Below are positions 49,607 to 59,402 of a DNA stretch of 64,000 nt, piece by piece. Position 1 is the first letter of the stretch; every line of letters starts with the position of its first letter. Under the pieces are notes generated by a model. That model saw only the letters and a program-made list of their open reading frames with translations. It ran no database searches and was not told where the DNA came from. The stretch is from CAVVDY01 sp963815775. GTDB taxonomy: Bacteria; Acidobacteriota; Terriglobia; Terriglobales; Acidobacteriaceae. The stretch lies in assembly GCA_963815775.1 (NCBI GenBank), contig CAWFIB010000026.1, positions 95,868 to 159,867 on the forward strand, read 5' to 3'. A program made the translations under genes and the position numbers.

Positions 49607-51157
49607 TCAGAGCGGTATATTCCCATGCTTCTTGGGTGGGTTTTTGTCGCGCTTGTTTTCCAGCATGTCGAGCGCCTGGATCAGCTTGCGACGGGTGTCG
49701 CGCGGGCGAATGACGGCATCGAGATATCCGCGCTCGGCAGCGACATAGGGGTTGGCAAAACGGTTGCGAAACTCTTCGATCTTCTCGGAGCGCTCGATGT
49801 CGGGGTTCGCCGACTTCTCCAACTCGCGCTTATAGACGATGTTCACCGCGCCCTCCGGCCCCATGACGGCGATCTCGGCGGTCGGCCAGGCGTAGTTCAC
49901 GTCGGTGCGAATGTGCTTGGAGGCCATGACGCAATAGGCTCCGCCATAGGCCTTGCGGGTGATGACGGTGATCTTCGGCACCGTCGCTTCGGAGAAGGCA
50001 TAGAGCAGCTTAGCGCCATGCACGATGATGCCGCCGTGTTCCTGCTGGATGCCGGGCAGGAAGCCGGGCACGTCTTCAAAGGTGATGAGCGGGATGTTGA
50101 AGCAGTCGCAGAAGCGAACGAAGCGCGCGCCCTTGATGCTGGCGCTGATGTCGAGTACGCCGGCCAGAAATGCCGGCTGGTTGGCGACGATGCCCACCGA
50201 GCGGCCATTCAGCCGGGCGAATCCGATGACGATGTTCTTGGCGTAGTGCTCATGCACCTCGAAGAAGTAGCCGTCGTCGATGACGCGGGTGATGACATCC
50301 TTGATGTCGTAGGGCAGGTTTGACTCGGCAGGAACCAGGGTGTCGAGCTCTTCATCGGCGCGGTCGACGGGATCGGTGCAGGCGCGGCGCGGCGGATCGT
50401 CGAGATTATTGGACGGCAGGAAGCTGAGCAGCTCGCGAATCATGCTGAGACATTCGGCGTCGTCCTGTGCCAGGAAATGCGCGACGCCGGACTTGGCGTT
50501 GTGCGTCATGGCGCCACCGAGCTCGTCCTTCGTGACCTCTGCATGCGTCACGGCCTTGATGACGTCCGGGCCGGTGATGAACATGTAGGAAGTTTTGTCG
50601 ACCATCAGGATGAAGTCGGTCATGGCCGGCGAATAAACAGCGCCACCCGCGCACGGGCCCATGATGGCCGAAATCTGCGGGACCACGCCCGACGACAGCA
50701 CGTTGCGCAGGAAGATGTCGGCGTATCCCGCCAGCGACTTCACGCCCTCTTGAATGCGGGCGCCGCCGGAGTCGTTCAGCCCGATCACCGGCGCGCCGAC
50801 ACGCATGGCCGTTTCCATAATCTTGACGATTTTGGCGGCATTGGTTTCCGAGAGCGAGCCGCCGAAGACGGTGAAGTCCTGGGCGAACACGAACACCAGA
50901 CGTCCTTCGATGCGGCCATGTCCGGTGATGAAGCCGTCGCCATAGACGACCTGCTGTTCCATACCGAAGTCGGTGCAGCGATGGGTGACCAGCTTGTCGG
51001 TCTCTTCGAAGGTGCCCTCGTCGAGCAGGAACTCGACGCGTTCGCGGGCCGACATCTTGCCTTCTTTGTGCTGCCGGTTGCGGCGCTCTTCTCCCCCACC
51101 AGCTTCCGCAAGGGTGTCGCGACGCTTCAGTTCGGCCAACTTCTCGTCAAGGTTCAT
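49607..51157 (-). CDS. pccB: Acyl-CoA carboxylase carboxyltransferase (propionyl-CoA carboxylase beta type)
   Basis: 516 residues from ATG at 51157 (MNLDEKLAELKRRD). Crotonase-fold carboxyltransferase: FAQDFTVFGGSLSE, IGLNDSGGARIQEGVKSLAGY, PCAGGAVYSPAMTDFI, FEDVPGFLPGIQQEHGGIIVHGAK and RKAYGGAYCVMASKH. It transfers carboxyl from biotin to propionyl- or acetyl-CoA (or acts in methylmalonyl-CoA decarboxylase). The biotin carboxylase partner is not adjacent. TATAAT at 51167-51172 lies just 9 bp before the ATG, so a very short leader is possible. Confidence 0.92.
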   Translation of the reverse strand: MNLDEKLAELKRRDTLAEAGGGEERRNRQHKEGKMSARERVEFLLDEGTFEETDKLVTHRCTDFGMEQQVVYGDGFITGHGRIEGRLVFVFAQDFTVFGGSLSETNAAKIVKIMETAMRVGAPVIGLNDSGGARIQEGVKSLAGYADIFLRNVLSSGVVPQISAIMGPCAGGAVYSPAMTDFILMVDKTSYMFITGPDVIKAVTHAEVTKDELGGAMTHNAKSGVAHFLAQDDAECLSMIRELLSFLPSNNLDDPPRRACTDPVDRADEELDTLVPAESNLPYDIKDVITRVIDDGYFFEVHEHYAKNIVIGFARLNGRSVGIVANQPAFLAGVLDISASIKGARFVRFCDCFNIPLITFEDVPGFLPGIQQEHGGIIVHGAKLLYAFSEATVPKITVITRKAYGGAYCVMASKHIRTDVNYAWPTAEIAVMGPEGAVNIVYKRELEKSANPDIERSEKIEEFRNRFANPYVAAERGYLDAVIRPRDTRRKLIQALDMLENKRDKNPPKKHGNIPL

Positions 51158-51358
51158 GGCGGGAATTATATCGAGGAGCCACAAAGTGGCCCGTGGATGA
51201 GCGTCACATGCGCCTGTGACAGGAAGCTTCACCGCCGAGGACACGGACGACACGGAAGACACGGAAGATTAATAGGGATTACTTATTCCCATTCACCGCT
51301 TCCCCATAGCTGCACACTGTTCCTCTGTGCTCTCCGTGCCTTCGTGGTGAGAGGCCCT

Positions 51359-52294
51359 TCAGCGGAAGTGCTGCCAGCCGCCGGCCTTCAGAGTTCGGAG
51401 TCTGCCGTCGGCTGCGGCGACCTTTACTGCTTTTCCGGGAACGATCTCGCCGATGCGGGTCACGCGCACGCCGTCGATCTCGTGCGGTACGCGTTTCTTG
51501 GGAGAGGCGGTGAACAGCAGCTCGTAATCCTCGCCGCCGTGCAGGGCGAACTCCAGACCGTTGGGACCGGCGACACAAGGCAGCGACTCGGCGTAGACGA
51601 CGGCTCCAATGCCGCTCTCGTCGCAGATGTGTTGCAGATCGATCGACAGTCCATCGCTGGTGTCGATCATCGCCGAGGCAATCTTGCGCTCGCGCAGATA
51701 GCAGCCGATTCGCAGGCGAGGATCGGGATAGAAGTGCCGCTCATGGGCGGCACGGCGGGGCTTCTTACCTTCCCGCAACATTTCCAGGGTCGCAACGGAT
51801 GCACCGAGGTTTCCGGTAACGTAAACGAAGTCACCAAGGCTCGCGCCGGAACGGAGAACAGCTTTGCCCTTGGGGACCGAGCCCAACACAAGGATGTCGG
51901 CGAGCACGCCCGCAGGAGACTCCGCCACGTCGCCTCCGGCCAGTGGCACGCGGTACCGCTTGGCCAGCTTCAGGAATCCCGCGAAGAACTGGTCGGCCCA
52001 GGGTTGTGGCAATTCTCGCGGCAACGCCAAGGACAAGAAGGCGGCGCGAGCTTCTCCACCCATCGCCGCGATGTCGCTCAGCCCGCGGGCCAGACAGCGA
52101 TGTCCAACCGCATCCGGCGGGTGCCATTGGCGACGGAAGTGAACGCCTTCCAAGCTGAAATCGGTGGTAACCAGAGCCTCACAGCCCTTGGGAATGCTCA
52201 ACACGGCGCAATCATCGCCAATGCCAACGCCAACCGCTGGGCGTCCAGCCAGGCGTCGAATCGTCGTAATGAGTTGAGTTTCGCGAAGCGGCAT
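51359..52294 (-). CDS. thiL: Thiamine-monophosphate kinase
   Basis: 311 residues, normal for ThiL. VGVGIGDDCAVL and VTTDFSLEGVHFR give the Mg/ATP-binding acidic residues; ARGLSDIAAMGGEARAAFLSL, LAGGDVAESP, MIDTSDGLSIDLQHICDES and HGGEDYELLF complete the signature. It phosphorylates thiamine monophosphate to the active pyrophosphate. No thi operon is present here. Its start is divergent from the M23 peptidase region. Confidence 0.94.
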   Translation of the reverse strand: MPLRETQLITTIRRLAGRPAVGVGIGDDCAVLSIPKGCEALVTTDFSLEGVHFRRQWHPPDAVGHRCLARGLSDIAAMGGEARAAFLSLALPRELPQPWADQFFAGFLKLAKRYRVPLAGGDVAESPAGVLADILVLGSVPKGKAVLRSGASLGDFVYVTGNLGASVATLEMLREGKKPRRAAHERHFYPDPRLRIGCYLRERKIASAMIDTSDGLSIDLQHICDESGIGAVVYAESLPCVAGPNGLEFALHGGEDYELLFTASPKKRVPHEIDGVRVTRIGEIVPGKAVKVAAADGRLRTLKAGGWQHFR

Positions 52295-52669
52295 GAGAGT
52301 TCAGCAACGAGTGCTATCGGCCACTATAGCCGATGCGTTGCCGGCGCGGACACCCCGGCTTAGCCCGCGCCGGAATAATGACAGCTTCGGCAACCCATTC
52401 ATCCTACGGGCTTTGCGCAAAAGCCTGCGCCAAAAGTGCGGTAAATCACAACAGCTCGGTCACGCGTCATTGACATGGCTTTACATGGGCTGTTAGGGTT
52501 TTGAGTTTCACACTTGGATTTGGTGTTCATGGGGATCGTCAGGGTCTGTTTTCCTGAATAATCTCGACCTCGGCTCACGCGTGCATAGGGCCCTTGCCGA
52601 TTCCAAACGTTCCCGAACGTTTCTTAGTGTTTATTTACGGGAGCGACTTTCCTAACGAGGTAGATTTTT
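52295..52669. other. Intergenic region between thiL and the M23 peptidase
   Basis: About 375 bp, more AT-rich towards its right end. GAGGT at 52658-52662 is the ribosome site of the peptidase. No gene or strong repeat was seen. Confidence 0.5.
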
Positions 52670-53584
52670 TTGCGGAAACGCTTTTATATTCTTTTCATAG
52701 CCCGCGATGCAGAAGGGCAGCTCCGTAAGATTCCCATTCCCGTTCATTACCTGTACGTATTCATGGCCGGTGCTCTGCTGGGCATGTTCACCATCACCGG
52801 CATGGCCGGCTCCTACACGCGCATGCTGTGGAAGGTAGCGCGGTTCAATGAGTTACGTTCGGAGAAGAAGGCTCTCCAGACGCAGTACAAGCAGCTCGAA
52901 ACAGTAAATCACGAGAAGGACATTCAGGTCGCCTCCCTGGGATCGCTGGCCAACGAAGTTTCCGTCATTTATGGCCTGAAGCCCAATCCCAAGCTGATCA
53001 ATGAGTCGGACAGGCCGATGAAGCCGGACCAGGTTAAGTACACCATCGACCAGCTTTATGCGTTGCGCAGCTCGGCCCTCACCGGCGTGGCAACTGCGGC
53101 CCTGGGGATGGGCCTAACTCATCAGGCGACGCTCACCGACTGGGCGAGAGCAGCCTCGGCTCCGACGCTGTGGCCGGTCATGGGACGCATCACAAGTTCT
53201 TTCGGGGAGCGTATCGATCCCTTCAATGGTGAAGGCGCCTTCCACTCAGGTGTCGATATCTCCTGCTCCTATGGGCAATCTGTCGTGGCCCCCGCCGATG
53301 GCACCGTAACCTACGCCGACCTGGATGCCGGTTACGGACGCATGGTCGAAATCGATCATGGCAACGGCATCGTGACTCTTTACGGTCATTTATCAGGATT
53401 CGCGGTGGCGGCCGGACAATCGGTACGGCGCGGAGAGGTCATCGGCTATGTGGGGTTGAGCGGACGTAGCACCGGCCCGCATCTGCACTATGAGGTGCGC
53501 ATCAATGACACGCCGGTCAATCCGCATAAGTACCTGCGGGCTACGCTGGACACCATGATGGGGGGAAGGCCGGGCGCGATGTAG
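52670..53584 (+). CDS. M23-family metallopeptidase (LytM-type), membrane anchored
   Basis: 304 residues starting with TTG, 8 bp after GAGGT. One membrane helix (about 28-50), a coiled coil (about 55-95), then the M23 domain: RIDPFNGEGAFHSGVDISC (HxxxD zinc motif), VTLYGHLSGFAVAAGQ, and GRSTGPHLHYEVRINDTPVNP (HxH). It should be an endopeptidase (or its regulator) cutting peptidoglycan cross-links during growth or division. All zinc ligands are intact. Confidence 0.93.
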   Translation: MRKRFYILFIARDAEGQLRKIPIPVHYLYVFMAGALLGMFTITGMAGSYTRMLWKVARFNELRSEKKALQTQYKQLETVNHEKDIQVASLGSLANEVSVIYGLKPNPKLINESDRPMKPDQVKYTIDQLYALRSSALTGVATAALGMGLTHQATLTDWARAASAPTLWPVMGRITSSFGERIDPFNGEGAFHSGVDISCSYGQSVVAPADGTVTYADLDAGYGRMVEIDHGNGIVTLYGHLSGFAVAAGQSVRRGEVIGYVGLSGRSTGPHLHYEVRINDTPVNPHKYLRATLDTMMGGRPGAM

Positions 53585-53586
53585 GG

Positions 53587-54648
53587 TTACTTCTTTTTGC
53601 TTTTGGTCTTGGACTTGGCCGCTGGAGCAGAAGGCTCCGGCGGCTTTTGTGTCTGGGGAGCAATCTCGATGGGCGAGTCGCTGACGATCTTGCGAAAGAA
53701 GCCGAACGGCACATTTGCCGTTACCACGGCTTCGCTCTTGTCCTGCTTGACCTCGAAGCTGTCGAAGGCCTTCTTGACGTCGGGATCGGGCCCGCCTCCA
53801 TCCATGGAGATATCAATCGATTTGAAGAGTATGAGGAAGGCGTTCATTTTGCCGACAAAACTGCGCGCCTGCGCTTCACTTTGGGTAATCACCTGGGCGC
53901 GCAGCTTCACGTCGGTGAGAGGACGCGCGGAGGCGATGACAACACTCCCTGCAGGCAGCAGGCTGCTCCAGCCGCCCGGCAACAGCAGCTCGCGGTGGTC
54001 CTGCATGGAAATGTCGGCGGGAGTGCGGGCTATAGTCCAGACCACGCTTCCCAGGGGAACACGCCGGTAGTATTCGTGTACCAGGGTTGGCCCGGAAAAC
54101 GGCAACGCGGCTTGCTTGTAGTGATCGATGATGTAGTGAATGAAGCGCGGATCGGCGTTGTTGGATGCGGCGGCGGTGTCCAGCCCAAGCAGGGCCACGC
54201 GCAAGGTGCGGCCCTCCAGGGGAATTACATACACCTGAAATCCGTTGTACTCCTCGATGTCGTTGTTGGACAGCTTCGCCAGATAAGTGCTTACACGGCT
54301 GTGGTCGAAATGTCCTTGCAGGATCTCGGTATAACGGGTCTCCTTATCGGCACCGTTGCCATAGTGAATGGCAAAGGCGGCATGGTCCAGGTCGCGCTCG
54401 AAATCAAAGCCGGTTTCCTGGACGAACTTCTCATATTCGGGATCGCGATCGGAGGGCGGCTTCTTGCCCAGTCCGGTCAGCAGCCGGATGGGCTCGAGGT
54501 TCACATAGAGGACGGCATCGGAATCGGGGAGCAGCCGGACAGCATCGGGAGGCGCCCCTTTGCGCAGTAGAATTGCGACAACAATCGCGCCGGCCAGAAC
54601 AAGAACTACCGCGAGTGCAATCCAGAGTTGACGCCTTCGTCTTCGCAT
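53587..54648 (-). CDS. Membrane-anchored periplasmic protein of unknown function
   Basis: 353 residues. An N-terminal signal-anchor (WIALAVVLVLAGAIVVAILL) follows Arg-rich start residues; the rest is a soluble alpha/beta domain starting with AVRLLPDSDAVLYVNLEPIR, where such proteins often carry a DUF3352-like repeat. A Lys-rich tail (KSKTKSKKK) ends it. No catalytic motif is visible. Its stop is 2 bp from the end of the convergent M23 peptidase gene. Confidence 0.7.
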   Translation of the reverse strand: MRRRRRQLWIALAVVLVLAGAIVVAILLRKGAPPDAVRLLPDSDAVLYVNLEPIRLLTGLGKKPPSDRDPEYEKFVQETGFDFERDLDHAAFAIHYGNGADKETRYTEILQGHFDHSRVSTYLAKLSNNDIEEYNGFQVYVIPLEGRTLRVALLGLDTAAASNNADPRFIHYIIDHYKQAALPFSGPTLVHEYYRRVPLGSVVWTIARTPADISMQDHRELLLPGGWSSLLPAGSVVIASARPLTDVKLRAQVITQSEAQARSFVGKMNAFLILFKSIDISMDGGGPDPDVKKAFDSFEVKQDKSEAVVTANVPFGFFRKIVSDSPIEIAPQTQKPPEPSAPAAKSKTKSKKK

Positions 54649-54845
54649 TGATTAGGCAGAATCATACGGGAAAAGCTCTCGCTAGCGAAGAGAGGGCAGA
54701 TCAGGTACACTCAGAGTGTCCGTTTTAGGTGCCTGAGGTCAGGCACACTCCGCAGAATCCCCAGCCCCAAGGCCCGCGGGAGTGGCGAGTGGCAAGCCTT
54801 GCTTTTTCTTTTGCTAAGCGGCAGATAGCGCTTCGGTAAGCATAG

Positions 54846-54874
54846 TTGCACGTTGGTTGCCGTTGTGTTATTTT
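54846..54874 (+). promoter_or_regulatory. Putative promoter of the tRNA/tuf operon
   Basis: TTGCAC, 17-bp spacer, TATTTT, about 70 bp upstream of the first tRNA. It lies in an AT-rich stretch (GTGTTATTTTTTGTG). Confidence 0.45.
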
Positions 54875-54946
54875 TTGTGTTTGCGCCCGGTTGACGGGAA
54901 AGTTCCAGGTCTGCCCAGGCTCTTTGAGTGTCATGGCAGGCGAAAG

Positions 54947-55022
54947 GCTGGCGTAGCTCAGCTGGTAGAGCATCTGATTTGTAATCAGAGGGTCGGGGGT
55001 TCAAATCCCTTCGCCAGCTCCA
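54947..55022 (+). tRNA. tRNA-Thr (TGT)
   Basis: Acceptor GCTGGCG/CGCCAGC, D arm GCTCAGCTGGTAGAGC, anticodon stem TCTGA/TCAGA with loop TTTGTAA (anticodon TGT), T arm GGGGGTTCAAATCCC, CCA encoded (55020-55022). First gene of the tRNA-tuf cluster. Confidence 0.97.
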
Positions 55023-55307
55023 GGTTGTAACCTTTGAGCGCGCCGCGAGGCGTAGCGGGAGTAAGGCCAAGCAAGACGCGCAGCTTTCCTACAGAACTGA
55101 ATCCAGCAGCAGGTTGGCGATGTATCGAACTCGCGCTGAGGTGCGAAAGCGGAGCGATTGCGGAATTGTGCCGGATGTGTGGGGCCGCTGAGCGGCCGAG
55201 GGTTGGCGGTTCTTTGACAGCAGGGATTGGCGGTTCCGAGCCCGCGCATCGGTGGAGGCGCGTTGGATGCTCCTATATGAGTCTGGCCGGTTTGCTCGGT
55301 CGACTGT

Positions 55308-55396
55308 GCACAGGTGGCCGAGTGGTTAATGGCAGCAGACTGTAAATCTGCCGCTCCTTGCGAGCTACGGAGGTTCGAATCCTCCCCTGTGCACCA
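55308..55396 (+). tRNA. tRNA-Tyr (GTA)
   Basis: Acceptor GCACAGG/CCTGTGC, anticodon stem GCAGA/TCTGC with loop CTGTAAA (anticodon GTA), a long variable arm as expected for bacterial tRNA-Tyr, T arm with GTTCGAATC, CCA encoded. Confidence 0.96.
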
Positions 55397-55409
55397 GGTT
55401 TTCTTGGCG

Positions 55410-55589
55410 ATGAAGCTGTGGATAGCGTTGGGCGCCTATGTGGTGCTGGCGATTCTGACCGCGCTGACGATCGGCGATCAGAAGTTCAAGCTGGCGACGT
55501 TGGCCATCCTCGCCATGTTTGCGATTCGCACTTTGACGTGGAGCCGGAAGCTGGACCGCGAGCGCGAGGAGCACCCGAAAGACAAGTAG
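55410..55589 (+). CDS. Small membrane protein within the tRNA cluster
   Basis: 59 residues starting at ATG 55410, 13 bp after tRNA-Tyr. Two predicted membrane helices (WIALGAYVVLAILTALTI and FKLATLAILAMFAIRTL) are followed by a charged tail (RKLDREREEHPKDK). Its stop ends 1 bp before the truncated tRNA-Gly copy. The frame is open upstream through the tRNA, which is not meaningful. No family recognised; membrane character and position support a real gene. Confidence 0.6.
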   Translation: MKLWIALGAYVVLAILTALTIGDQKFKLATLAILAMFAIRTLTWSRKLDREREEHPKDK

Positions 55590-55590
55590 G

Positions 55591-55631
55591 GCGGGAGTAA
55601 CTCAGTGGTAGAGTCACAGCCTTCCAAGCTG
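55591..55631 (+). pseudogene. Truncated tRNA-Gly (5' half)
   Basis: 41 bp identical to the first 41 bp of the intact tRNA-Gly at 55699, covering acceptor 5' strand, D arm and anticodon arm, then diverging into a GGCAGGC/GCCTGCC hairpin and an ATCCCGAGCGTAGCGAGGGA repeat that run to the intact gene. Confidence 0.9.
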
Positions 55632-55698
55632 AGGCGTTTGGCAGGCGTTTGAGCCTGCCGCCGAAATCCCGAGCGTAGCGAGGGACCTGGGAGGGCGA

Positions 55699-55773
55699 GC
55701 GGGAGTAACTCAGTGGTAGAGTCACAGCCTTCCAAGCTGTTGGTCGCGGGTTCGATTCCCGTCTCCCGCTCCA
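55699..55773 (+). tRNA. tRNA-Gly (TCC)
   Basis: Acceptor GCGGGAG/CTCCCGC, anticodon stem ACAGC/GCTGT with loop CTTCCAA (anticodon TCC), T arm GCGGGTTCGATTCCCG, CCA encoded. Third position in the classical thr-tyr-gly-thr-tuf order. Confidence 0.96.
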
Positions 55774-55804
55774 GTTTTGAGGTCCCTGCAAGGTTGTGTT
55801 TCAG

Positions 55805-55880
<76 letters not shown>

Positions 55881-55983
55881 GTTTTTGGACAGGAGGCGGC
55901 TAAGAGTCGATTTGGCGCCTGGAGCGTCAAATACTTACAGCCCCAAAACTCAGGATTGGTTTACTGCGGACATACCCGCGCGG

Positions 55984-56358
55984 ATGATTATTTCCAGCAT
56001 GCAGTCGGAATCCAGAGCCGCCTTTCAGCAGGCCGGTATCAGTGTCGAAAAGCTGGAAGAGTTTGCACAACTGCAATCGGCCCTGCAGCGGCTGTTTGAT
56101 GGGCAGAATGTAGCGAGCTTCCTACGGCTGCTGCAGCGCAAGGGAGTTCCGATTCGCGACTTCGATCGGATCCTGAATGAGCGGTTGCTTGAAGCCGCCG
56201 ATTCGACGCTGGCCAAAGGCGGCAAACGCGCAAAGCAGCTTTACGACGAATTGAGCCAGAGCGACCGGGCGCAGATTCGTGAGTTTTATTTGACCGCGCT
56301 GGAGGAGATCGATCTTCCCCTGCGCGAGAAGTTCAACAAACTTTATCGGTATTACTAG
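55984..56358 (+). CDS. Small helical protein upstream of tuf, unknown
   Basis: About 124 residues from ATG 55984; ATG 55999 (MQSESRAAF) is also possible. Mostly alpha-helical and charged (LEEFAQLQSALQRLFDGQNV, RAQIREFYLTALEEIDLPLREKF). The stop is 8 bp before the tuf start, so it is in the operon. No family recognised. Confidence 0.6.
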   Translation: MIISSMQSESRAAFQQAGISVEKLEEFAQLQSALQRLFDGQNVASFLRLLQRKGVPIRDFDRILNERLLEAADSTLAKGGKRAKQLYDELSQSDRAQIREFYLTALEEIDLPLREKFNKLYRYY

Positions 56359-56366
56359 GCGGAGTT

Positions 56367-57554
<1,188 letters not shown>

Positions 57555-57567
57555 AGTTTTGGGATCC

Positions 57568-57601
57568 CACATATGCCAAAAGATGGCATATGTGGGCCAC
57601 C
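57568..57601. repeat. Hairpin CCCACATATGCC / GGCATATGTGGG
   Basis: 12-bp perfect stem with an AAAAGAT loop, followed by CCACCCG. It is a REP-type hairpin 13 bp after the tuf stop, without a T tract; it may act as an mRNA-stabilising element or attenuator. Confidence 0.75.
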
Positions 57602-57713
57602 CGACGAAACATCCGAAGTTTCTCGGCGGCGTCAGAGCCGCTGATTTCCGAGCCTGGACTCGGACAAGGCCTCGAAGTCCTAAGCTGAGAGGCAAACGAA
57701 ATGGAGAAGGCAA

Positions 57714-57866
57714 ATGCCTCGCGAGATTGTTACGTTGCAGTGCAGTGATTGCAAGAATCGCAATTACTCGACCACCAAGAACAAGAAGACCACGACAGGC
57801 CGGCTGGAGTTCAATAAGTTCTGCCGGACGTGCCGCAAGCACACGTCGCATAAGGAAGTGAAATAA
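57714..57866 (+). CDS. rpmG: 50S ribosomal protein L33
   Basis: 50 residues (MPREIVTLQCSDCKNRNYST...). Two CxxC pairs (CSDC, CRTC) show the zinc-binding form. GGAG is upstream. It lies between tuf and tRNA-Trp, the usual place in this cluster. Confidence 0.95.
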   Translation: MPREIVTLQCSDCKNRNYSTTKNKKTTTGRLEFNKFCRTCRKHTSHKEVK

Positions 57867-57893
57867 GCCGCCAGCCGCGAGCTGACAGCTAAC

Positions 57894-57969
57894 AGGGGCG
57901 TAAGCTCAACGGCTAAACTGCCGGTCTCCAAAACCGGACTTGGGGGTTCGAATCCCTCCGCCCCTGCCA
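57894..57969 (+). tRNA. tRNA-Trp (CCA)
   Basis: Acceptor AGGGGCG/CGCCCCT, anticodon stem CCGGT/ACCGG with loop CTCCAAA (anticodon CCA), T arm GGGGGTTCGAATCCC, 3' CCA encoded. Located between rpmG and secE, as in many bacteria. Confidence 0.96.
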
Positions 57970-58043
57970 GGATTCAGTGGCCCTGAAACGGGGCAAGGCA
58001 AGTTAGTAAACTGGCGCGCTCATGGCGCCGGAAACAGGTATTG

Positions 58044-58298
58044 ATGGCAAAGGCACCAGAACCCGCACACGGCGACAAGTTGGCGACGATCAAGGCATGG
58101 CCGCACCAAGCAAAGAGCTTCTACAACGATGTGCGCACCGAGATGAAGAAGGTGACCACGCCCAATCGCAAGGAAGTCCAGGGCACAACGACAGTGGTCA
58201 TCATCACGGTGTTCCTGTTTGCGGCCTACTTCTGGGTGATCGATACGGTCTTGCAGAAGACCATGGACCACGCCCTGCGGAGCCTGGCGCATCGCTAG
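58044..58298 (+). CDS. secE: Preprotein translocase subunit SecE
   Basis: 84 residues. FYNDVRTEMKKVTTPNRKEV is the conserved amphipathic SecE helix, followed by one membrane segment (TTVVIITVFLFAAYFWVID). ATG 58044 directly follows an in-frame TTG; ATG was chosen. It is the essential SecYEG clamp subunit. Confidence 0.95.
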   Translation: MAKAPEPAHGDKLATIKAWPHQAKSFYNDVRTEMKKVTTPNRKEVQGTTTVVIITVFLFAAYFWVIDTVLQKTMDHALRSLAHR

Positions 58299-58307
58299 TT
58301 GTCAGAG

Positions 58308-58973
58308 ATGGCAGAAGCAGTAATGGCAGACGAAGAGACAAAACCCGAGACCAACAGCGCAGAGGCGCAGCCCTCCAGCGAAGCGGCGGCCGACACGACC
58401 ACCACCGCCGTGGCGGAGCAGACTCCGCGAAACCCGAATATGAAGTGGTACATCATCCACACCTATTCGGGCTTCGAGCGCAAGGTAAAAGAGTCGCTGG
58501 AATCGCGCGTGCGCGCTTATCCCGAACTCGAGCATCGCATCGGCCAGGTGCTGATTCCGACCGAGTCGGTAACCGAAGTTCGCGGTGGCAAGAAATACAC
58601 CAGCGAACGCATGTTCTATCCCGGCTATGTGCTGGTGGAAATGGACATGGATGACAACGTGTGGCATGTGGTGAAGTCCACGCCGCGGGTTACCGGATTT
58701 GTGGGCACCGGCCAGCAGCCGACGCCGCTGTCGGATGAAGAAGTGCAGCAGATCGTTTATCGCGTTGCCGACAGCAAGGAAAAGCCGAAGCTGAAGGTGA
58801 AGTTCGAGAAGAACGAGTCGGTACGCATCACCGAAGGCCCGTTCGCCAGCTTTACCGGGGTGGTAGACGAAGTCAACGAGGACCGCGAGACGCTGAAAGT
58901 GATGGTGACGATCTTCGGCCGCTCAACTCCGGTCGAGCTGGAATTTGGGCAGGTGGAGAAGGTCATAACCTAG
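58308..58973 (+). CDS. nusG: Transcription termination/antitermination protein NusG
   Basis: About 221 residues. The first 45 residues are an acidic Ala/Thr-rich extension, then MKWYIIHTYSGFERKVKESL (NGN domain), RMFYPGYVLVEM, TPRVTGFVGTG and a KOW domain (VRITEGPFASFTGVVDEVNE). ATG 58308, ATG 58323 or TTG 58299 could start it. It couples RNA polymerase to the ribosome and to Rho. Confidence 0.95.
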   Translation: MAEAVMADEETKPETNSAEAQPSSEAAADTTTTAVAEQTPRNPNMKWYIIHTYSGFERKVKESLESRVRAYPELEHRIGQVLIPTESVTEVRGGKKYTSERMFYPGYVLVEMDMDDNVWHVVKSTPRVTGFVGTGQQPTPLSDEEVQQIVYRVADSKEKPKLKVKFEKNESVRITEGPFASFTGVVDEVNEDRETLKVMVTIFGRSTPVELEFGQVEKVIT

Positions 58974-58978
58974 GGGCT

Positions 58979-59356
58979 ATGGGTATTTTTTCAGCAAAGC
59001 TGCGGGTTTGGAACCCAGCAACTCCGTCACGTGCTGAAGAGCTAGAGGTGATGGTGGATACGGGCGCGGCTTATAGCTGGGTTTCGCGGGCACGACTTGA
59101 GGCGCTGGGAGTGAAGCCGGTGCGCAGGATGCAGTTTCGCACGATTGAAGGAACCATCATCGAGCGCGATCTGGCTCCGGTGTTCGTCGCAACTGACGGT
59201 TTCACGGGCGGCGACAACGTGGTGATGGCCGAAGCCGGCGATATGGAAGTGATGGGATCTCATACGCTGGAAAGCCTGGGTGTGACAGTTGATCCGGTGA
59301 GTAAAAAACTGGTGCCCGCTGTGGGCCTGGCGCTGACGAATGTGGTCACCGGCTAA
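58979..59356 (+). CDS. Retropepsin-like protein inserted between nusG and rplK
   Basis: 125 residues starting 6 bp after the nusG stop with a GGGG ribosome site. ELEVMVDTGAAYSWVSRARL (D27-T28-G29) is the clan AA aspartic protease loop; DMEVMGSHTLESLGVTVDP supplies the second hydrophobic-Gly motif and the typical C-terminal beta hairpin. A similar loop occurs in the unrelated-context protein at 48026-48475. It is inside the nusG-rplK operon, where nothing is normally found. Possible roles: ribosomal-protein processing or an unrelated passenger. Confidence 0.8.
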   Translation: MGIFSAKLRVWNPATPSRAEELEVMVDTGAAYSWVSRARLEALGVKPVRRMQFRTIEGTIIERDLAPVFVATDGFTGGDNVVMAEAGDMEVMGSHTLESLGVTVDPVSKKLVPAVGLALTNVVTG

Positions 59357-59402
59357 GAAGAATTTCAGATAGGCCCGCATCGGGTCCGAGTGAAGAGAGA
59401 AC

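Noticed and set aside
17755..51270. Scattered CCACGGATTTACACGGATG / CACGGACGACACGGAAG type sequences (17755, 20535, 26311, 51240)
   Set aside because: Degenerate interspersed sequences seen in many bacterial genomes; recorded where they matter but too weak here to call a defined element.
50477..52363. 628-codon plus-strand frame opposite pccB and thiL
   Set aside because: Spans two well-supported genes and their gap in antisense; composition typical of a shadow frame in high-GC DNA.
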